NCBI GenBank assembly: GCA_900468805.1
Contig: UEIF01000020.1
Span: 1 to 64,000, forward strand
Length of the DNA stretch: 64,000 nucleotides
Source: Hyphomicrobiales bacterium
GTDB taxonomy: Bacteria > Pseudomonadota > Alphaproteobacteria > Rhizobiales > Rhizobiaceae
Reading direction: 5' to 3'
The notes under the pieces were generated by a model, which saw nothing but the letters and a program-made list of their open reading frames with translations, did no database searches and was not told the DNA's origin. A program made the translations under genes and the position numbers. Positions 18,818 through 27,907 of this stretch are shown here, piece after piece. Every line of letters begins with the position of its first letter. Positions within the stretch are counted from its first letter, which is position 1.

Positions 18818-19900
18818 ATGGCCACACCGGACCTGAGACACACGGAGTTGTTCAAGGGCTTCCTCCGGCTGTCGAGCGAGATAGGCAACGATATCCTCAA
18901 GACGCAGGGCGCGGGCGGCAATACGTCAATCAAAAGCGACGGCGTCATGTGGGTGAAAGCATCGGGCACCTGGCTTTCAAAGGCGGATGCTGAAGACATT
19001 ATGGTCCCGGTTGTTGTGGAGCCTCTGGTTGCAGCCCTTCGAGAAGGCGACCCACGAGCCGAGAAGTCCACCGATTTCGTCGTTTCCGACCTGAACTCCA
19101 GCGGCCTTCGGCCATCGATCGAGACCAGTTTTCACGCGGCTCTCAAAAGTCCGGTTGTCGCGCATTATCACTGCGTCAACGCGATCGCTCTCGCTGTTCT
19201 CCAGGATCGTGATGCGATACTGGCTGCGCGCATGAAAGCCGTTTCCGATCTCAAGTGGGTGACGATACCATACAGGCGTCCGGGAACGCCCCTTGCACGG
19301 GAGATCGAGAAAGCAGCCTCATCCGAGCCCGACGTCCTGATCCTTTTCAATCACGGGATCATCGTTTGTGGGGACACCATAGAGGAGGTTTCGAACCGAA
19401 TTCAGCGCGTCACGAACGCCCTTACGGGTGAGGCACGCAGAACCGAGACCGCCGACATCGACGCGCTCGCTGTTATCGCCAAGGGGTCCGGCTACCACCC
19501 CGCCCACGATCGTGAAAGCCACTCAGTCGCACTCTCGAATGCCAATCAGGAGATCGCGCTCGGCGGCTCGCTTTATCCCGACCATGTGATTTTCCTCGGG
19601 ACGGAGATAGGTGTTCTCACGCAGGACGAGAGCGCGGCCGATCTTGAGGCGGCATTGCACCGCGAAGGTCGTGAAGCGCCGAAGATGTTGATTGTCCCCG
19701 GCAAGGGCATCCTCTTGTCCACCACCCTTACCGCAGGGGGCGAAGTCATGGCACGTTGCCTGGCCGAAGTAGTGGGGAGAATTCCGGAAGGACAGTCGGT
19801 CGCTTACCTTTCAAAGGACGATGAATATGAGCTGACACACTGGGAGGCGGAGCAGTATCGGCAGGCGCTTGACCGCGCCTCCGCGAGGCAGCCCGCGTGA
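18818..19900 (+). CDS. Class II aldolase/adducin family protein
   Basis: A 360-residue class II aldolase-like protein related to the aldolase half of RhaD-type proteins. GAGGNTSIKSDGVMWVKASG is the substrate/phosphate region; the zinc-site region shows VVAHYHCVNAIAL (His-x-His) and ILFNHGIIVCGD. The C-terminal part has LYPDHVIFLGTEIGVL as in RhaD-type aldolase/dehydrogenases, but no dehydrogenase domain follows. It would cleave a ketose 1-phosphate to dihydroxyacetone phosphate and an aldehyde. The ATG at 18818 is preceded by AGGAGGG. The next kinase gene overlaps it by 4 bp (GTGA). Confidence 0.85.
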   Translation: MATPDLRHTELFKGFLRLSSEIGNDILKTQGAGGNTSIKSDGVMWVKASGTWLSKADAEDIMVPVVVEPLVAALREGDPRAEKSTDFVVSDLNSSGLRPSIETSFHAALKSPVVAHYHCVNAIALAVLQDRDAILAARMKAVSDLKWVTIPYRRPGTPLAREIEKAASSEPDVLILFNHGIIVCGDTIEEVSNRIQRVTNALTGEARRTETADIDALAVIAKGSGYHPAHDRESHSVALSNANQEIALGGSLYPDHVIFLGTEIGVLTQDESAADLEAALHREGREAPKMLIVPGKGILLSTTLTAGGEVMARCLAEVVGRIPEGQSVAYLSKDDEYELTHWEAEQYRQALDRASARQPA

Positions 19901-21177
19901 CCGCGGAAGCTAGCCGGCCCGTCGCCCTCGGTATTGATATCGGCACTTCAGGGGCTCGCGCTTCGGCAGTTGACCGCGACGGAAATCCAGTAGGTTTCGC
20001 CGCCGCGCCGTTCAGGTCGCCAGATGAATTGCGCCAGCCGGCCTCGTGGTGGGACAGAGTGAAGGAGGCCGTTGAAAGGCTCGCCGAAAAGACAGACTTC
20101 TCTTCGATCGAGGGCGTTGCCGTTGACGGAACCTCCGGAAGCGTACTCGCGCTCGATGCTGCAAATGAGCCAACAGGCTCGGTCCTTATGTACAACGACC
20201 CTTGTCCCGACGCCTCGGTCGTAGACCGCATAGCCCGCGAGGCTCCCGCAGGTAGTACGGCTCTCGGGGCAAATTCCGGTCTGGCGCGTGCGATATATCT
20301 TTCCCACGAGAAGGGTGTCGATGCTGTGATTCATCAGGCCGACTGGATCCTGATGAAACTGGGTTGCCCCGGACGCATCAGTGACGAAAACAATGCGCTC
20401 AAAACGGGCTTTGACCTCAGTGCGGAACGCTGGCCGCAGTGGATCGAAGCGGCGGGCATGGACGTTGCTCGGCTGCCCGGTGTCGTGCGCGCGGGTGTAA
20501 GGATTGCTCCAGTACAGGGTTACCTGCAAGACCTCGGCCTGTCGACGAACGCTTGGTTTCATGCCGGTACGACGGATGGCTGCGCGTCGTTCCTGGCAAC
20601 GGGGGCATCGGCAACAGGCGACGCAGTGACGGCGCTCGGCTCCACGATTGTGCTCAAGCTTGCATCGGACGGGCCGATCAGCGCTCCCGATTACGGGGTG
20701 TACTCGCATCGTGTCGGTCATTTCTGGCTTGTTGGCGGGGCGTCAAATAGCGGTGGCAATGTCCTGCGCGCCCTGATCGGCGATGATCGGCTGGACGACC
20801 TCACACGGAAAGTCGACCCAGACCGTAAAATGGATCTGGATTTCTATCCCCTTCTGCGTCCGGGCGAGCGTTTCCCGATTAACGATGCCCACTATCCGCC
20901 CCGCCTCACGCCGCGGCCCGCCGACGATGGAGATTTTTTTCAGGCCATACTCGAAGGCATGACGGAAATCGAGCGCCTGGGTTATCAGCGGTTGCGCGAA
21001 CTCGGATCGCCTGCGTTGAGAAGTCTTCGAACCGTCGGTGGAGGGGCCCGAAATCCGGCCTGGACGAAAATGAGGGCCAGAGCGTTGGGCGTTGAAACTC
21101 CACCCTCCAGATCACTAGAAGCCGCCGTCGGGACAGCCGCACTCGTCCTTTCCCAGTTGGATTCCACCAATGTCTAG
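19897..21177 (+). CDS. FGGY-family carbohydrate kinase (D-ribulose kinase-like)
   Basis: A 426-residue FGGY kinase, distinct from the one at 16439-17845. The N-terminus GIDIGTSGARASAVDRDG resembles the XK-1/D-ribulose kinase subgroup; VAVDGTSGSVLALD, FHAGTTDGCASFLATGA and the C-terminal RTVGGGARNPAWTKMRA are conserved sugar-kinase elements. The GTG start overlaps the aldolase stop by 4 bp and its stop overlaps the HAD gene by 8 bp. It is shorter than most FGGY kinases (about 480-520). A ketopentose or related polyol substrate is inferred. Confidence 0.85.
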   Translation: MTAEASRPVALGIDIGTSGARASAVDRDGNPVGFAAAPFRSPDELRQPASWWDRVKEAVERLAEKTDFSSIEGVAVDGTSGSVLALDAANEPTGSVLMYNDPCPDASVVDRIAREAPAGSTALGANSGLARAIYLSHEKGVDAVIHQADWILMKLGCPGRISDENNALKTGFDLSAERWPQWIEAAGMDVARLPGVVRAGVRIAPVQGYLQDLGLSTNAWFHAGTTDGCASFLATGASATGDAVTALGSTIVLKLASDGPISAPDYGVYSHRVGHFWLVGGASNSGGNVLRALIGDDRLDDLTRKVDPDRKMDLDFYPLLRPGERFPINDAHYPPRLTPRPADDGDFFQAILEGMTEIERLGYQRLRELGSPALRSLRTVGGGARNPAWTKMRARALGVETPPSRSLEAAVGTAALVLSQLDSTNV

Positions 21178-22009
21178 ACCGTTGTCCATCTCTCTGGCTC
21201 AGTTGATGCAAGCTTACGACGTCTTCTTCATCGATCAGTTCGGCGTACTGAGGGATGATGCCGGCCCTTATGAGGGTGCCATTGCCGCTCTATCCCAATT
21301 AGCATCGGCGGGCCGGACGATCGTTATCCTGTCCAATTCCGGCAGAAGCGGCGACTACAATTCCGAGCGGCTGATAAAAATGGGCTTTGCGGCGGACAGC
21401 TTCGACTTCTTTGTGACCTCGGGGGACGTCGCGTTCGACATCCTCTCGCGACCGGAAAATGCGATTGCAAAAGGGGCCCGTTGTTTAACGGTCTCCAGTG
21501 GCGGGGACAGCAATCTGGCTGATCGTCTGGGACTGGTTTCCGCAAATACCGCAGCAGACGCTGAAATCGTCATTGTCTCCGGCAGCGAGGCCGAACGAGT
21601 TTCAATGGACGATTACCGGGACATGCTGCGCCCGGCCGCCGAAAGAGGCGTGCCGTGCTACTGTACCAACCCTGACATTCACAAACTGCACACTGGTTCC
21701 GTCGCGCCGGGTGCAGGGAGCATTGCCAAGCTCTATGAAACGATGGGGGGGCCAGTCACCTGGTTAGGAAAACCACATCCCGAAATATATGAATACGCTC
21801 TACGTCTCACGGCCGTCAGCGACCGTCGATGCGTGGTTTGCATCGGCGACAGCATCGAGCACGACATCCTCGGTGCGAAATCGGCAGGGCTGGACTCTGT
21901 CCTCGTCCGCACTGGCATTCTGTCCAACGCCAATGAGGAGGAACTTGAAACCGTCTCCGCAAGCGTTGGAGCTTACCCAACGCATACACTGCAAAGCTTC
22001 GCGCTTTAA
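21170..22009 (+). CDS. HAD-superfamily class IIA hydrolase (TIGR01459-like)
   Basis: A 279-residue HAD phosphatase of the NagD-like IIA type. Motif I appears as FFIDQFGVL (the nucleophile Asp is present; the usual DxD second acid is replaced by Phe-Gly-Val context), motif II as VILSNSGR, and motif III/IV as the Lys in WLGKPHPEIY and CIGDSIEHDILGA. It dephosphorylates a small phospho-metabolite in the cytoplasm. As third gene of the aldolase operon it may clear a dead-end sugar phosphate; the substrate is unknown. Confidence 0.82.
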   Translation: MSRPLSISLAQLMQAYDVFFIDQFGVLRDDAGPYEGAIAALSQLASAGRTIVILSNSGRSGDYNSERLIKMGFAADSFDFFVTSGDVAFDILSRPENAIAKGARCLTVSSGGDSNLADRLGLVSANTAADAEIVIVSGSEAERVSMDDYRDMLRPAAERGVPCYCTNPDIHKLHTGSVAPGAGSIAKLYETMGGPVTWLGKPHPEIYEYALRLTAVSDRRCVVCIGDSIEHDILGAKSAGLDSVLVRTGILSNANEEELETVSASVGAYPTHTLQSFAL

Positions 22010-22099
22010 TTTGGATATTGTGGCTCCCTTTGCCCGAACGAACGGGCCAGCAACGCAAGCCCCCGACGCTCTCCGTTCGCTTTTGCAAAGGATCATCTC

Positions 22100-22926
22100 A
22101 TGCGCGATTTCCGCGATGCCAAAGCTATGGCGAAAACGCTACGTGAAGCGCTTCACGCCAAATCTGTCACCTTCACCAACAGTGAGAGCCAGGAGCTCGT
22201 TGCTCGACTGGAACGTATTGGCCGCAAGGATCCAAGCGACCCAGTTGTCTGCAACCTCCGTGAAGGCTAACACGCTTTTCCAGCCGGGGGGATATTCCCA
22301 TCGTTCCTATGCGGGACATGATCCTGTTTCCGCACATCATCTCGCGGATTTTCGTGGCCCGAGATAAAACAAGGCAGGCGGTCGAACACGCCCTTGTCGG
22401 TGATAGGCGCGTTGTCGTTGTCGCCCAAAGACATGTCACCGATGACCGCCCTGGCACTCTTGATGCTCTCCATCCGGTGGGCGTCATTGCAAATGTGGTC
22501 GATCGCCAGACCCAGGTGGACGGAGCCCTCAAGGTCACCGTCTGCGGGCTTCAGCGAACAGGCATCGTCCGCATTAGCGATGGCGAGCTCCTGGCGGCGG
22601 AGGTCACGCCGATTGGAGAGCAGCGTAGCCAATTAAAGGAGGTAGCCGCTCTCTCAAGTGCGGTTCTCGATGCGTATCAGACCTACGCTCAGCTCGATTT
22701 TTTCGCGCTTCCACCAGGATCCAAAGCCCGCTTCGGCCTGCCTTCGACCAGCGATCCGAGCCTGTTGGCCGACACAGTCGCTCCGTTGGTATCGACCAGC
22801 ATTGAACAAAAGCAGCAACTCCTGGAAACTAGTGACGTGGTGACTCGTCTCGAGAAGCTTATCGAGCTGATGAGCGCCGGCCGCGTCGCAAATCCTCGAA
22901 ACCAGTTGCGGCGCTCGATCTGGTGA
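22100..22926 (+). pseudogene. Broken glyoxalase-related/Lon N-terminal domain gene
   Basis: Three reading frames together encode one protein. Frame A from the ATG at 22100 gives MRDFRDAKAMAKTLREAL and ends near ELVARL. Frame B (from about 22203) continues with LDWNVLAARIQATQ. Frame C (from about 22291) gives DIPIVPMRDMILFPHIISRI and a full Lon substrate-binding domain to 22926. The A-to-B step looks like a small deletion of a few codons plus a shift. The B-to-C step lies in a GGGGGG run (22286-22291), where removing one G restores QPGDIPIVPM. A glyoxalase-related N-domain joined to a Lon-N domain is an arrangement I recall from rhizobia. The Lon part alone (ATG at 22309, 205 residues) might still be made. 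Confidence 0.7.
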
Positions 22927-23079
22927 CGCAATCTACGGTCATCAGTGGACGGTGGGTGCAAGGGTCGGTTCCCGACCTGACTGATCGACGTAATCCCACT
23001 GGGCCTATCAATCGCGTGATACACGAGAAACGTGGAATGGCAGCTCTTCGAGTGGCGGTGAAGCCCTCGCCGACAAAAA

Positions 23080-23205
23080 ATGGCCCCACGCTGCGGTTCT
23101 GTGGAGGCGATGCAGCAATCCCTGCACAAATCGGTCACCCAGGCGGCAAGCTATTACAATAATGCGGAGCGAAAGAACGGGCGTGCTGCGCGCCTTGTCA
23201 TATAG
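23080..23205 (+). CDS. Small open reading frame, unknown
   Basis: A 41-residue frame (ATG at 23080) whose C-terminal half, SVTQAASYYNNAERKNGRAA, looks protein-like and hydrophilic-amphipathic instead of random. It resembles C-terminal tails of tyrosine recombinases, but only loosely. No catalytic residues lie in it. It follows the broken Lon-N gene by 150 bp. It may be a relic or a small independent protein. Confidence 0.3.
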   Translation: MAPRCGSVEAMQQSLHKSVTQAASYYNNAERKNGRAARLVI

Positions 23206-23503
23206 CAAACCCGCTGTTCGGCCGCGTCAGACTGACGCGTCCAGGGGCGCCATTCTGGCTCGCTCTTTACAAAAAAGCCTCGGCTCCAGCTCTGATTTCA
23301 TGGCTTGAAACGCGCCCAGATCGCCGCCGAGGGCTCCGCACTTGCCGCCACGATTGGCGAAGAATTCTTCGATCAAGGCTCTATCGGCGATGCATTTGGC
23401 GGTTTGAGGACCGTGGCCTTAATCAGGAAAACGACAGAAACGACGGCTCCCTGAGCACGGAGCGGCTGTGTGATCACCGCGCTCAGACGCTGGGCATGCT
23501 GCT

Positions 23504-24100
23504 TCAATAGGCGGCCGAGGCGACGACCTGACGAGCCGGAGGGACACAGGCTCTGCGGGGGCCATCATAGGGCTGGTAGCTGTTGTCCTCTGCGCGATAG
23601 GACTGGTACCGGGCCGCGCATGCCGCCGCCGCGGCACCGTCTGCTGCCCCGACTTCCTCTAGCCTCGGAGCCGATACGGCCGTCGTCATAGACGCGGTAA
23701 ACGGCGAGGTACAGGCTTTTGTCTGTCCGCTATAGGCCCGGTAGCTGTTGGTGGCGGGATCAAACGATCGGTAATGGTCTGCGCACCATTCGAGGTGCTC
23801 GGCCGACAGCTGTGGTATCGGCGGCTCCGGTTCCGGTGGCACAGCCGCCTGGATACGAGGCGTGATCGCGGGCTTCGGCGCGTCGGTGACATAGCTGGAA
23901 AAAGCTGCGGGGACGCGCTCGTAATTCTGACTGGCAACGTCGACGCGTATGGGTTTCGTCGTCCAGAGATCTGGTGACGAGAGGCTCCCGACCGTGCGGG
24001 TCTCGGGATCGGCCAGCACAACGGAGGCGACTGAGCCGGCAGCAATGCACACGCCGATAGAACTAGCTATACCGAACGCAAGGGAAGCGATGGCCTTCAT
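23504..24100 (-). CDS. BA14K family protein, two repeats
   Basis: A 198-residue exported protein with an N-terminal hydrophobic signal (about residues 1-30), a proline-rich middle (PPEPEPPIP) and two BA14K motifs: HLEWCADHYRSFDPATNSY near 100-130 and AACAARYQSYRAEDNSYQPY near 160-190. Each repeat has the paired cysteines and the Y-x-S-[FY] core of this alphaproteobacterial envelope family, first described as a Brucella immunoreactive protein. It is upstream of the DUF1236 gene on the same strand's downstream side, with 39 bp between them, so co-transcription is possible. Confidence 0.85.
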   Translation of the reverse strand: MKAIASLAFGIASSIGVCIAAGSVASVVLADPETRTVGSLSSPDLWTTKPIRVDVASQNYERVPAAFSSYVTDAPKPAITPRIQAAVPPEPEPPIPQLSAEHLEWCADHYRSFDPATNSYRAYSGQTKACTSPFTASMTTAVSAPRLEEVGAADGAAAAACAARYQSYRAEDNSYQPYDGPRRACVPPARQVVASAAY

Positions 24101-24139
24101 GATCCATATTCCTACTTGTTTCGAAGAAGACCGACCTGG

Positions 24140-24538
24140 TCAGTTGATGACTTGGATGACCTTGCGGGAAGATGGCTCGACGATGACGCGCTCGTTGTTC
24201 ACGATCGCATAGGCATAATTCGGGTTCTCCGGAACCGGCGTCACGACCACCGTTTGCGGCAGTGGCTGGCCGACTACCACCTTCTCCTCGATGACGACGC
24301 GGGTCGACGGAGCCGGGGCTTCCTGGACATAGGTGACGACCTTCTGCGGCGGCGGATCAATTACTGCGCCGACGATTGCGCCAGTCACACCGCCGACTGC
24401 TGCACCGACCGGACCGCCGACAATCGCGCCGGTGACGGCCCCGCCTGCAGCCCCATTGACGGTGGACGACTGGGCGAAAGCTGCACCCGACATCAGGGCT
24501 GCCGAAACGACCGCGCCTGTGACGATCTTGTGAAACAT
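24140..24538 (-). CDS. DUF1236 domain-containing secreted protein
   Basis: A 132-residue exported protein. It has a signal peptide (cleavage after AFA, about residue 22) and a glycine-zipper segment (GAAGGAVTGAIVGGPVGAA, about 29-60) typical of outer-membrane or periplasmic small proteins. The C-terminal DUF1236 segment shows NYAYAIVNNERVIVEPSSRK. It has a good AGGAGG site and its stop is 39 bp before the BA14K gene start on the same strand. An envelope role is inferred from family and location. Confidence 0.85.
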   Translation of the reverse strand: MFHKIVTGAVVSAALMSGAAFAQSSTVNGAAGGAVTGAIVGGPVGAAVGGVTGAIVGAVIDPPPQKVVTYVQEAPAPSTRVVIEEKVVVGQPLPQTVVVTPVPENPNYAYAIVNNERVIVEPSSRKVIQVIN

Positions 24539-24589
24539 CTCATCCTCCTTTGTGATGCGGCCAACCGACCGCAGCCAAAGAACGGTCGA

Positions 24590-24930
24590 TTATGCACTCT
24601 GTTCCACGCATCGGACTTTGGTCCGGGGGCAGGATTTCTGAAGGACCCTTCCGTCGCTTTCCCGTCTCCAATCGATCGCCAGGGAGCCGCCTGGGCGCAA
24701 CAGGGGAACCGTGGACGGCCGCATTTGCAGCGAGTTCATGTATGGCAAGGCCAAGAGGCTGGACAGACGGTGCAGGCACCGTGACATCCGGTCCGTCAAT
24801 CGCGACGTTCTGATTTCGTACACGCCGACCTGAAGGAAGACGATGTCGCGCAGGGATGCTCGTTGCCAACCATTTTCAGCAAGAAGGGTCCTCGACAGCG
24901 CCTGCACGCGGTTACGACCGACCAGCGTTC
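24590..24930 (-). pseudogene. Remnant of an HWE-type histidine kinase
   Basis: Minus-strand frames together give the C-terminal part of an HWE kinase. One frame contains VQALSRTLLAENGWQRASLR (the segment after the HWE H-box), a second contains SVQPLGLAIHELAANAAVHG (the N-box of the ATPase domain), and the first frame resumes with GSLAIDWRRESDGRVLQK. Two compensating frameshifts and the lack of the H-box and G-boxes show that it is dead. It lies 1.7 kb from an intact HisKA_2 kinase gene of the other subtype. Confidence 0.6.
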
Positions 24931-25534
24931 GCCGGGAGGCAAACGCTCGATAACGCGGTTGCTTGGGATACTATGCGATCCGGTTCGATTCAAACAAAAA
25001 CCCCCGCGGGGCAAGGCGAGGGCTCTTATATTGCTTTAAGGTCACCCCTTGCGAGTTGAGGGGCGTGCTGGGGAGTGACACTATCCTGACCTACCTCGTC
25101 ACAGGTTCCTCGCGATGCAAAGTTCTTGAGGAGCGAAAAGGCGCAAAAGTACCACGGCTTCGATAGGTGCCAAGCCGCTCAAGAGCCAGGCCACCCATGG
25201 CCGCTCCACAGCCAACGAAACCGAGATTCCGGTCTGCCGCAACGAGCCTTCAATCTGTTTTCTTGCGGCTCCCAGGGGTCAGAACAAGATCAGTGCAAAA
25301 TCGTACGTTTAGCCGAGGAAGTGATGCTCGAGATCGATATCGTTCCCAAAACTGGCCCTAAAAGCATTTCACCCTAAAACTTCATATTCAGCGGCGACAA
25401 ACTACGGAAAATATGGACGAATTTGATTAGCATACGATTTCGCACTAATCTTGTTCTGCGCCCTGCTGCCGAGATTTGCTGTGGGTTTGTGACACGAGTT
25501 TTTTCCGGATCAGGCCGCCAGCTACGGCGGCAAC
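24931..25534. other. Gene-poor interval
   Basis: About 600 bp without a convincing gene. A GC-rich self-complementary stretch (CCCCCGCGGGG near 25005) and a second imperfect stem around 25045-25065 could form RNA structure, but no known RNA family was recognised. Confidence 0.4.
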
Positions 25535-25560
25535 AAAAAGGCCAGGCAATTTGCCTGACC
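25535..25560 (-). terminator. Rho-independent terminator of cspA
   Basis: On the minus strand a 9-bp stem (GGTCAGGCA with TGCCTGGCC, one G-T pair) with a 3-nt loop is followed by TTTTT. It lies 67 bp after the cold-shock gene stop. Confidence 0.75.
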
Positions 25561-25626
25561 TCGGTTGGTATCATGCTCTCAACAGTGCCAGTACATCGGT
25601 GGTCAAAGGAAAGCGGATACCGGGTG

Positions 25627-25836
25627 TCAGGCAGCCTGGAGATTGCAAGCCGACATCTTGCCCGACTTGTTGTCGCGCTCCATTTCGAAGCCGATCTTCT
25701 GGCCTTCGACGAGTTCGCGCATTCCGGCGCGTTCGACGGCGGAGATGTGGACGAAGGCATCGGCGCCGCCATTGTCATGCTGGATGAAGCCGAAGCCCTT
25801 GGTGGAATTAAACCATTTAACTGTGCCAGTGGTCAT
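25627..25836 (-). CDS. cspA: Cold-shock protein (CspA family)
   Basis: A 69-residue single cold-shock domain. RNP1 is KGFGFIQ and RNP2 is DAFVHIS, within the canonical MxxGTVKWFNxxKGFGFI start. It acts as an RNA chaperone that binds single-stranded nucleic acid in the cytoplasm. I chose the ATG at 25836 because the family begins here; an in-frame ATG 5 codons upstream (MKGFI) is possible. The region upstream is long and gene-free, so a structured cold-shock 5' leader is plausible but not shown. The gene has its own terminator. Confidence 0.93.
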   Translation of the reverse strand: MTTGTVKWFNSTKGFGFIQHDNGGADAFVHISAVERAGMRELVEGQKIGFEMERDNKSGKMSACNLQAA

Positions 25837-26314
25837 GATGAACCCTTTCATAGCAATACGCGACGAACCGCGGCACGAATGCGCCGCGGATGGTGATAAC
25901 GATTTTTGAGAGGAAGGTTCGTTCAGGGCGCGGTGCCAAACGCGCGGTAACCAAAGCTCAGCAAGCAAATATCGATAATCGGTATATCGGGCTAAGCGCA
26001 GCGCAATATCAACTTTTAGTTTTGGAGCAAGAACGTTCAGCATATGGTTGCAGTCGAGGCGTTTACATCCAGACACAATCGTCACGGCCCTGCTCACTCT
26101 GCAAGTTCCAAAACAGCCGCACCGTCCTGACCCTCGCCCGCTTCGGGCATTGCAGTAGAACGCCTTGTAATCGGCCGTGCCAATTTGGTGTGGTGCTGAT
26201 CTGCAGTGGACGTGCTACCGTACCTTAGAGCGTCTGTTTAAGGTTTGTGTTGGCGACGTTCCTGCCGAGTGATGGCTCGCTGCGCGAGTTTTCGGCCCAT
26301 GAGGGCCATTTTCC
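25837..26314. other. Divergent regulatory interval
   Basis: 478 bp between cspA (leftward) and the histidine kinase gene (rightward). It should hold the cspA promoter and 5' leader and the kinase promoter. No further gene was supported. Confidence 0.5.
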
Positions 26315-27361
26315 ATGTCAAAAGAGCCAATTGTCCATTTCGAGGCGGCGAGCACGCTTGCCGTGGTGGTCTCATCGAACGAGCCGATGCTTTTCCTGTC
26401 CGCGGACCAGAAGGTCATTGCAGCCAGCACATCGTTCTGCCGGAGCTTCGAGATCGATCCGGCGACAATTCCCGGTAGAGCGCTCACTGAGCTCGGAAGC
26501 GGCGAGTGGGCAATGCCAAAGCTCGCTTCGCTGCTGAAGGCGACAGCGTCCGGGAGTGCAAGGATCGAAGCCTACGAAATCAACCTCAAACGACCTGACC
26601 GGAAAACACGTCAGTTGATCGTCAATGCGCAGGTTCTCGGGAACGAGGACCATATCCGGTTGCTGGTGGCCATCACCGACGTGACTGACGCGCGCGCCGA
26701 GGCGAAACAGAAGGACGACCTGGTCAGGGAGAAAGCAATCCTGATGCAGGAAGTCCAGCACCGGGTCGCAAACAGCCTTCAGATTATTGCGAGCGTTCTC
26801 ATGCAGAGTGCGCGTCGGGTACAGTCTGACGAAGCGCGCGGACATCTTCACAACGTCCATCACCGGGTCATGTCGATCGCGGCCGTGCAGCGACAACTCT
26901 CAACATCGCCTGGCGGCAATGTCGAACTCCGCACCTATTTCACGCAACTTTGCGAGAGCCTAGGCGCATCGATGATTGCCGATGAGGATCGGCTGTCAAT
27001 AGCCGTGACAGTCGACGACAGCGCCGTTGAAGCCGACGTGTCCATAAGCCTGGGGCTTATCGTTACCGAATTGGTGATCAACGCTCTTAAGCACGCCTTC
27101 CCGAAGCAGGAGAGGGGCAGGATCGTGATCGACTATCGCTCGACAGGCACTGACTGGACCCTCACCGTCACTGACAACGGCGTCGGCATGCCAGCCGGTA
27201 GCGACGCACCCAAGGCCGGCCTCGGCACCGGCATCGTCGAAGCGCTGGCAAGGAATCTGCAGGGCGAGATCCAGTTGAGCGATGCAAGCCCTGGAACCGC
27301 AGTGACAATCAGTCATCGCGGCGACGCCGACCGCCGAACCAGAATTCCGGTGGCGGCATAG
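26315..27361 (+). CDS. HisKA_2 sensor histidine kinase with PAS domain
   Basis: A 348-residue soluble kinase without membrane segments. A PAS-like domain (about residues 15-130; SADQKVIAASTSFCRSF) is followed by a HisKA_2 dimerisation/phosphoacceptor motif (ILMQEVQHRVANSLQII, His near 150) and a HATPase with N-box ELVINALKHAF and G-box DNGVGMP. It autophosphorylates on the histidine in response to a cytosolic cue. A single-domain response regulator gene follows after 70 bp and is the likely partner. GAGGG lies 8 nt before the start. Confidence 0.88.
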   Translation: MSKEPIVHFEAASTLAVVVSSNEPMLFLSADQKVIAASTSFCRSFEIDPATIPGRALTELGSGEWAMPKLASLLKATASGSARIEAYEINLKRPDRKTRQLIVNAQVLGNEDHIRLLVAITDVTDARAEAKQKDDLVREKAILMQEVQHRVANSLQIIASVLMQSARRVQSDEARGHLHNVHHRVMSIAAVQRQLSTSPGGNVELRTYFTQLCESLGASMIADEDRLSIAVTVDDSAVEADVSISLGLIVTELVINALKHAFPKQERGRIVIDYRSTGTDWTLTVTDNGVGMPAGSDAPKAGLGTGIVEALARNLQGEIQLSDASPGTAVTISHRGDADRRTRIPVAA

Positions 27362-27431
27362 GAACGTATTTCTCACTGAAACGCTAATTCGAGCCAGGGC
27401 TTTCCCGGCTCACACGAAAATCGAGCGACAA

Positions 27432-27821
27432 ATGTTTAATGGCAAGGCGGTCGTCCTGGTGGTCGAAGACAGCGCGATCATTCGAATGGGCGCCGTCGAC
27501 TTGGTGCAATCTGCAGGCTACGAGGTGCTTGAGGCGAGCAAGGCCGACGAGGCAATTCGCATCCTGGAGTCCAGAGCCGACATCGACCTGGTGTTCACCG
27601 ACGTACAGATGCCGGGAACGATGGACGGCATCAAGCTATCCCACTACATCCGCAATCGATGGCCGCCGGTGAAGTTGATCGTCGCTTCCGGCAAGGCAAT
27701 ACTCGATGAGACCAGCCTTCCTGAGGGAAGCCGGTTCTTTTCAAAGCCCTACAGCAATCATACCATCGCAGACGCAATGGCAGTTATGCTTTCGGGCGAC
27801 TTTAGGATTCCCACCGCATAA
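27432..27821 (+). CDS. Single-domain response regulator
   Basis: A 129-residue CheY-like receiver. The acidic pair is in VVEDSAIIRMG, the phospho-acceptor Asp is in LVFTDVQMPGTMDG, the switch Ser is in LIVASGKA and the Lys is in FFSKPYSN. No output domain follows, so it works by protein contact or as a phosphate sink, as often seen with HisKA_2/HWE kinases. It is in an operon with the kinase at 26315-27361. Confidence 0.92.
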   Translation: MFNGKAVVLVVEDSAIIRMGAVDLVQSAGYEVLEASKADEAIRILESRADIDLVFTDVQMPGTMDGIKLSHYIRNRWPPVKLIVASGKAILDETSLPEGSRFFSKPYSNHTIADAMAVMLSGDFRIPTA

Positions 27822-27907
27822 AGGAGCCCTCGGGCGCCGAAGCTGTCTTGTGCCAAATTCTCTTGTATAGATAGCAGGGAAAGAGACCGGTCAGGAACAA
27901 GGCAGAC

